A stretch of DNA of 64,000 nt. Source: Artocarpus heterophyllus. Lineage: Eukaryota > Streptophyta > Magnoliopsida > Rosales > Moraceae. The translations under genes were made by a program, and so were the position numbers. Below, in pieces: positions 57,567 to 64,000 of this stretch. Within the stretch, counting starts at the first letter, position 1; the number at the start of each line of letters is the position of its first letter. The stretch covers positions 30,530,602 through 30,594,601 of the forward strand of contig CM046353.1 of the NCBI GenBank assembly GCA_025403435.1. Direction: 5' to 3'. The notes below the pieces were generated by a model, which saw only the letters and a program-made list of their open reading frames with translations, was not told where the DNA came from and did not search any database.

Positions 57567-58218
57567 CACTAGGGGGTTGTGCTCAGTGTACTTTCTCAGA
57601 GACTACTCCACAACTGTTCAGCCACCTTGCTTAGCCACTAGCCTTTATAGACAAATCCATAACTTCCCTCTAATTGATGCTTCTCTTGAGCTGCTCTATA
57701 GGGCCTCTGTTGGCTGCCATGCAAGGTGTCAACTCCTCGAAAAGGACATGTGCTCAGGTTAGACGAACGTGACCTACACCTAGGCAATAACTTGTCCCCA
57801 AAGGTCCACACATGGCCTCATCTCAACCCTTGAATAAAGAACTAACCTTTTGCTAGGATTGTGACACTTGTCATCCAGCATCTAACATCACATGCTAGGA
57901 TACACCAGTCACGAGTCAAACCCACCTAACACCTGGTCCAAGTGGTTGCCTATAAATTGAAAGCATTTACTCCACTTGAAGGTACTATGGACTTTCTTAC
58001 CTAACTCTACTCCTGATCTCAGCCAAACAGGTGCCTGACTTGAGCATCAAAAAGCCCTAGGTCGACACTGCACTGATGTCCCCCTTTTATCTTTGAGGCA
58101 TTCCCTCTTCTTATACAGTTCTACTTCAGGAAGCTGAGAAGAGTAGGGAAGGCAGTCTGATCACCATGCATAGTCGAACGTGGCATTAATCACCAGCTGA
58201 GCAAGCCGAGCATCAACA
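57567..58218 (+). repeat. Tat-A 3' LTR (about 650 bp)
   Basis: Aligns with 29,461-29,939 and then with the reverse complement of 33,222-33,059. It ends GAGCATCAACA and is followed by the duplication CTTAC. The left end is decayed (CACTAGGGGG against TGTTGGGGG). Confidence 0.85.
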
Positions 58219-60369
58219 CTTACTGCTTCAAACTGCTTAACATAGGAACTATAGTGTGCGAGATACCGTATCGGTAGATTATATTCTTCCAAATAAAGAT
58301 GGTACCATTAGTCTCGATGATGTTGGTATAGGACTCAACCTCTACCCATTTTGTAAGGTAATCAATGACCACTATGCAATACTTGAATTGTGATCAGGCC
58401 ATGGGAAGAGGATCAATGATCCATTTGGCAAAGGTCCAAGCACACACAACCAAATTAAGCGGTTTGGGGAAACTTACTATCATCTGAACAAAGTATTGAC
58501 ATTTGAAGCACTTGCGGGAATAATCTTTGCAATCTTGGTCCATGGTCGACCAGCAGTACCCTTAGTAGAAGCACTTAAGGGACAAGGAACATCCATTAAC
58601 GTGGTTACCGCGTAATCCGTTGTAAATTTCTTGCATGAGATACTTGGCTTCAGATGGTCCAATGCATCTCTAGTAGGGTGTCATGTAACTACATTAGTAA
58701 AGTCCTCCCTCGATCATCGAATATCGAGCTGAGCTGTTACAAATGCACTAGGCTTCTTCTTAGTCCCCGGGTAGTTCAGCTATAGTCAGGTATCATATGA
58801 TCTGGTCCATCTAGGTTCTGGTTTTTCGGCTGTTTCATTCATAAATTCTATTCTTTGGATGCTTGGCTAGGCTAGCCTCTCAATAGGTACCGACATCAAG
58901 TTGTTATCTTTGAGGCCTAAAGCTAGCCGAGTGAGCATGTCGGCTTCAGCATTCTCGGCTATGGAATTTGTACATCTAAAAAGCTCTTGAATTGTCAGAG
59001 CAGGGCCTTAACTTCATTTAGATATGCCGTCAAGCAGTCTTTTCGGGCATGGAATCCACCAATCACTTGCTAGACCATGAGCATAGAATTGTTGTAAGCA
59101 CAAATATGGTCCATTTTGAGCTCTCGTATAATTATATGACCGGCTATCAGTGCTTCATATTCGGCCTCATTGTTGGAGGCCTTAAAATCAAACCGAAGTG
59201 CATAACTAGTTTTTACTCATTTGAGCTGACGAGGATGAGTCCGACACCCAACCCATTCACGCTGGATGATCTGTCCATGAATAGTTTCCATGCAGGCTCA
59301 TGTGCACTTACACTACTGCTAACAGGGTCAGTGTCTTCTATAAGTGCCTTTTCGACTGAAGGGGTCGCATGGTAAGCCCCCCTGAACTCAGCTATAAAGT
59401 CGGCTAGGGCTTGTGCTTTAATGGCCATCTAGGGCATGAATTGGATATCGAACGCCCTTGAGCTCAATTGACCACTTGCCCATCCAACTAGAAATTTCTT
59501 AGTTTGGAGGACTTGGTGGTACTTGGTCAGGACTCAAGTGGTGTGCCCCTGAAAGTATGGCCGAAGCTTTTGAGCAGAGGTAACAAGGGCCAAGGCCAGC
59601 TTTTCCAATGGTGGGTATCTCTCCTCAGCTCCTTGGAAGGCTTTGCTAGTATAGTAGACAGGCTTCTGAATCTTTTCTTCTTCCTAGACTAGGACCAAGC
59701 CGACCGCCTTCTTGGATACCACCAAATAGGCATAAAATATTTCCCCTAGTAGAGGTTTGGATAGGAGCGAAGGTGTCGCTAGGTACCTTTTAAGGCTTTG
59801 GAATGCTTCCTCACACTTTTTGCTCTACTCAAACCTCCCTTAAGAGCCTGAAAAAAAGGTTGTCACTTGTCTGTAAGCTAAGAGACGAATCTTGATAGAG
59901 TAATGATCATTCAGTGAACTTTTGGACTTCCTTGATGGTGCAGGGTGAGTGCATGTCTACAACTACTTGAGCCTTGGCTTGGTTGACTTTGATGCTGTGG
60001 TGATTGACCATGAACCCAAGGAAATTCCTAGATTCCACTTCAAAAATGCATTTGGCTGGATTGAGCCTCATCTTATACTCATAGAGGATGTTGAATCTTT
60101 CTTGAAGATAGGCAACATGATTGGTTCCTCGGACCAACTTCACTAGCATGTCATCCATATTTACTTCCATGGATTTTCCATTATGTCGAGCAAACATTTT
60201 GTTCACTAGGTGTTGAAATGTGGCATCAATGTTCTTCAGCTTGATGGCTTAACAACAGCTTCTGATTGATCGTGAAGGTGGTCATAATTTGGTCTTCCAT
60301 GACCATTCTAATCTAGTTCTACCCTAATATGCATCCATGAAGCTTAGTAGCTCATGGACGGTGGTTGCA

Positions 60370-60501
60370 TCTACTAACTAGTCAATCTAAAGTAGGGGGA
60401 AGCAGTCCTTCAAACAGGCTTTGTTTAAGTGCTAGTCGCTTCTACTAACTGGTCAATCTAAAGCAAGGGGAAGCAGTCCTTTAAACAGGCTTTGTTTAAG
60501 T
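60370..60501. repeat. 71-bp period tandem duplication in Tat-B RT
   Basis: Units begin TCTACTAACT at 60,370 and 60,441 and end GGCTTTGTTTAAGT. They match over about 60 bases with a few differences. 71 is not a multiple of three, so this also shifts the frame. Confidence 0.9.
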
Positions 60502-61251
60502 CTATAACATTAACAAAGACTCACCACTTCCTATTGGCCTTCTTGACTAGGACCATGTTTGCCAGCCACTCAATTAAACCCAGCCTCGACCAGCTTTTGG
60601 ACCTCCTCCTTTATGGTAACATAGCTTTCTGGGACAAAGGCTCTCCTTTTCTGAATGACAGGTTTGTGCTTGGAGTTCTTGTTTAGATAATGGCTGATGA
60701 CGCTTATGTTAATCCCGAGCATATCTTTATAGGACTAGGTGACCACATCCTAATATTCTGTTAGGAATTTCTCCAAGTCTGCTTCGATCTCAAGCTTTAA
60801 CTGAAACCCAAGCATGACCATTTGATCGAGATGCTTGGGGTCTAGGTGAAATAGGACAAGGTCCTTCATAGATGATGCTCGCACTTCTTCCTTGGAGAGT
60901 CACGGGTCTAGGTTAGACAACATCTTTGCTTCCTCCTCAATAAGGAACTTGATCTTGGCCATTTAGAACTTGATCTCGTCCATTTTTTAAATGGCCAAGA
61001 TGTTCATTTTTCAAGCTACCACTTCCTTCAACGCCTTAACATAGTAGTCCCCAGAGTCCTTGTGCTTCGACTTCATCACTCCAACTCTTTTCTCAGTAGG
61101 CAACTTCATGGCTAGATGGTAAGTGAAGACCATGGCTTTTAAGGCATTAAGGGTTGGTCTCCTGATGATGATATTGTGTTGGAATGGTTTGTCCACCACC
61201 AAAAATTTGATCAGCTGAGTGATCCGAGCATGATCTTTGCCAAAGGTGAAT

Positions 61252-62763
61252 GTGTTAATGATGTGACCTAGGCCAATTATGTAATGAACACATTTTGACT
61301 TCATTGCATTTGCATTTTATTAATAAAGAGGCATTTTCATTATTGTTTTTTATTCTAATTTCATGAATAGTTAATTCTGCCTAAGGTCATCAAGTATGTG
61401 ACTTGATAGTAAAACTCTTAGGTAAAAATTGAATTTTATTCTAAATTATCCCTAGTCAGTCATTATTGTTAGGATAATAATGAATGAAGGCTAGTATGAG
61501 GTTTGACTGATGATTATGTTTTATTAATCATGTGTATGAGATACTAAGTCAACTCATAGATACATATTTGAGAAATGATGTATTAGATCAACTCGCTATG
61601 AGAACACTGCATGGATAATTGTCATAAGTGATTCTCATCACAATAGTATTATCCTAGTCCTCTGACCTGAAATCACCATTGTTTCCTAAATGACAAGTTT
61701 TATATTTTGACACATTCTAATATTATCTTTAACAGGATGATGGAATAGATTGTTGTTGGATATAGAGTGAATCATGTGAGGAATGTGAGTGATTAAGAAG
61801 GAATTTGTCCCTCATTTATTATGAGAAAGATATCTATAGGCCCCTCGATAAGTTAGACTAAAGAAAAATATATGGCCATATTGGAATGTATTGATAAGGA
61901 TTATCAATATCAGTCTTCTTAAGATCGAGAAATAATATGATTGAATAGTATAAGGATGACATAAACTATGCCTTATGTTCAATCAAGGTATCTAGAGACA
62001 AAAGGACTTTAATACTTATTGCAAATTAGGTTATGTCGGATAATTCACATTCGCATAACTTAGGTAATCATAATGTCTTGCTAGAGACCGCTTATGATTT
62101 GTGGGCCATAAACATAATTTCAAGCCCACTACTAACGTTATGTGAACCTACAGGGTTGCACACTTAGAACAGACCAAAAACAAATTTTGAGTTTACTGTG
62201 TCTAGGTTCAATGAACCTAATAATGTCCAGATTCGATGTACTAGATATGTCTAGGTTCATTAAATCTGACATTATCTAGATTCTATGAATCATATTTACA
62301 TTATAGTTTACCCTAGTTAAATCTGACTCTTTCTCGAAGTCAGTATATATATATATATATATATTTGTTTTAGGGTTTCTGGCTAGATTAGAAGAGAAAA
62401 TGTGTTCTCTCATTTTAAAAGGCAAAAACATTAAAAACCCTAAAATTAGAGAGAGTCATTTAATGCAAGGAGAGGGTGCTAGCACACCAATTCATTTTTG
62501 AGAGAGTCTATTCATGTGGATACCTACAGAGGGCATTGCTCTAAGTAACAATGTTTGAATCTGATCCCAAATACAAAAAGCTCGAGTTAGAGTGTCATCG
62601 GAGTGAACCTGCTCTCTTCCTTCTAGCAATCTGGCCCCTTTTGTTATCCTGGTAAGATTCTATGACTTTCTTATCAATCTAATTGAATTGCATGGATCCT
62701 GTGAGGGTTTTGTGGGAATTAAATTAGATCTTTTGCTGCTTATTTGAATCACAAAACCCAATA
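61252..62763. mobile_element. About 1.5 kb insertion in Tat-B, possibly a solo LTR
   Basis: Comparison with Tat-A (30,975-31,010) shows the host sequence breaking after AAGGTGA and resuming at TTAGCAAATAG. The insert starts near TGTTAATGATG and ends near AAAACCCAATA. It has a (TA)10 run with TTTAGGGTTT at 62,345-62,380, like a promoter, and no coding sequence. A TG start and a CA-to-TA end would suit a solo LTR, but I see no clean target duplication. Confidence 0.5.
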
Positions 62764-64000
62764 GATTAGCAAATAGATCTTACTTATTTCTCGAACACAT
62801 TCTCCCAAGAAGCCATATAAGGGGGCTTGTACTTAGACGAGCTACATATTACATATCTTCAGCTTGTCAAAGGCCTGTTTGAATAGGATATCCACCAAGC
62901 TATCGTTATTGATCAGTACTTGTCAAACTATGTTATTTGTAATCTAAAGTTCACATAACAGGGTGTCATTGTATGGGTGGATTAGCTTGTCCACCTCCTC
63001 CTTGGTGAAAGTAATAGCAACATCTGCTTGTCAGCTTATCTTGTTGATATGCTTGGACATGTTTGTCAGGTCTCTTTTCTTAATTAAGCGGGCTTCCTTT
63101 GCATAAGCCTACTGACCATTGGTAGTACCCCTGGTAACTAGCCCACCGAAGATCATATGCATGATGTGCAGTGGGTCCAGGGTGTTCACACGTCAATGTT
63201 TAGTATCCTCGGCTGGCCTTCCCTGGCAGGCTGGTTGCTTCTCCTAACACTGTTTTTGGGGGTGAGGAGCATTCAATGAACTCCTTAAGGTGTCTGTCTT
63301 GGATGAGCTTCTCGATTTGATCCTTAAACCAAATGCAGTCCTAAGTATTGTCTCGATGTCGTTATGGAAGTTGCAATACTTGTTTTGATCCTTTTTTGCT
63401 TGGTTTCCTTTTAGGGGCAGTGGATCCGCCAATAAATTGTAGTTGCTTACTTGGTTTAACACCTCATCTATAGTGGCAACTAGAGGCAAGTAGATTTGCA
63501 ACTTCCCAATGGGACCCTTTGGCTTATTGGTCTTTGGCTTCTTGTAATGGTTGGCACCGCCCCAATCGGGTAGGTTCTTCTTATTCTTCTTTCTTTTTTT
63601 GCTTCCTTCTCCTTCCCAACGACTCTTCATATAGTCCAAAGCATTCGTATGTTTCTAAGCATAAGCTGAGCATCTAGGTGAAGTTGCTCAACTATTTAAG
63701 GGTCTTTATCTCGCAACATTTATCTCGCAATGCCTCATGGAAGGTATGTTTAAGGGTCTCGTCCTCTATATGCCTCAACTCTAAAGCTATTCGGGTGAAG
63801 TGTTTGATATAATCCCTCACTTCTCCATGCCCTTGCTTCATTGTGTAAAGGTAGGTAACCTCCTTCGTTCTCGATCTTATGGGGCAAACGCCATTGAAAA
63901 CGCTTCAAAAACCAACCGAAAGGAGTTCATTGTGCCCCGCTTGATGCACCTAAACCACTATCGAGTAAAGTTAGTCAGTGTCAACGAGAATGCCTTCCTT

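Larger units (their letters stand above)
29461..58218 (+). mobile_element. Tat-A, Tat/Ogre-like Ty3/gypsy, interrupted by Gypsy-2 and carrying an internal inversion
   Basis: LTR boundaries are TGTTGGGGGT at 29,461 and GAGCATCAACA ending at 58,218, flanked by CTTGC / CTTAC. The original order is 5' LTR, primer site, gag, protease, RT, two RNase H-like domains, integrase, 3' UTR, antisense gene, 3' LTR. Two events obscure it. Segment 29,940-33,222 is inverted in place. Gypsy-2 (36,925-55,228) sits in the antisense gene. It is inserted in the integrase gene of Tat-B. Confidence 0.82.
58224..64000 (-). pseudogene. Tat-B gag-pol, from gag to mid-integrase
   Basis: Minus strand, entering from the right window edge. 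Gag C-terminal part lies at 63,990-63,240 (MKSRWEGEGSKKRKKNKK, KYCNFHNDIETI). A protease/linker region is at 63,100-62,770 and 61,245-61,011 (VVDKPFQHNIII, LNALKAMVFTYHLAMKLP), split by an insertion. RT is at 60,900-59,900 (MEVNMDDMLVKLVRG, YKMRLNPAKCIFEVESRNF). RNase H domains are at 59,690-58,930 (AWKLFMDRSSSVNGLGVGL; SNNEAEY). Integrase is at 58,660-58,224 (CFKCQ, VIDYLTKWVEVESYTN, YRYGISHTIV). It breaks at QFEAV because Tat-A is inserted, and continues at 29,455. No long frame remains open. Confidence 0.88.

Noticed and set aside
1..64000. A novel defence, biosynthetic or prokaryote-like gene system
   Set aside because: I looked for gene clusters on both strands and found only one host gene and transposable elements. 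The unusual biology here lies in element structure and nesting.

Overview
This is nuclear DNA of a flowering plant, probably a dicot, though nothing in it fixes the species. One single-copy host gene sits in a sea of LTR retrotransposons. The host gene is a nine-exon, minus-strand KHG/KDPG aldolase-like gene with a plastid-type N-terminus (8,064-11,890). Everything else I can name is retrotransposon, a possible DNA transposon or short repeats.

Left part, 1-7,300. The window opens inside pol of a chromovirus-type Ty3/gypsy element (Gypsy-1). Its reading frame is broken by a single in-frame TAG. The 2.1 kb 3' LTR (2,183-4,263) is followed by the right half of a Ty1/copia element (Copia-1). Gypsy-1 landed at the codons of Copia-1's reverse transcriptase YVDD motif. 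Copia-1 then runs through RNase H to its own 3' LTR (5,264-7,300).

Middle-left, 7,301-21,100. After the aldolase gene come a ~0.95 kb long inverted repeat (12.14-13.10 kb), then a gypsy derivative made of two LTRs around only about 196 bp of interior (13,120-17,059, TSD CTTTC). Next are a possible non-autonomous DNA element (17.5-18.7 kb) and a minus-strand copia gag/leader relic (18.9-21.0 kb).

Right part, 21,100-64,000. Here five retrotransposons are nested in one another. Tat-C (minus) is split by Tat-B (minus). Tat-B is split by Tat-A (plus, 29,461-58,218). Tat-A is split by Gypsy-2 (plus, 36,925-55,228). Gypsy-2 is split by a full-length Copia-2 (minus, 43,237-52,903). Target-site duplications and restored protein continuity across each gap support the inner junctions. 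The three Tat copies have Tat/Ogre-type architecture: two RNase H-like domains, and an extra gene between pol and the 3' LTR that reads opposite to pol. In Tat-A about 3.3 kb (29,940-33,222) is inverted in place, with one breakpoint inside the reverse transcriptase gene next to the YVDD-type motif. Tat-C carries about 13 copies of a ~66 bp tandem repeat in its 3' untranslated region. All elements are decayed, mostly through TAG stops at former glutamine or tryptophan codons.

I found no CRISPR, prokaryotic or viral defence system. The most useful second-look items are the Tat-A inversion, the five-deep nest, the conserved antisense gene, the hairpin cluster in the Copia-2 leader, and a ~22-nt-spaced GGCAGGCCG motif shared by gypsy and copia LTRs.
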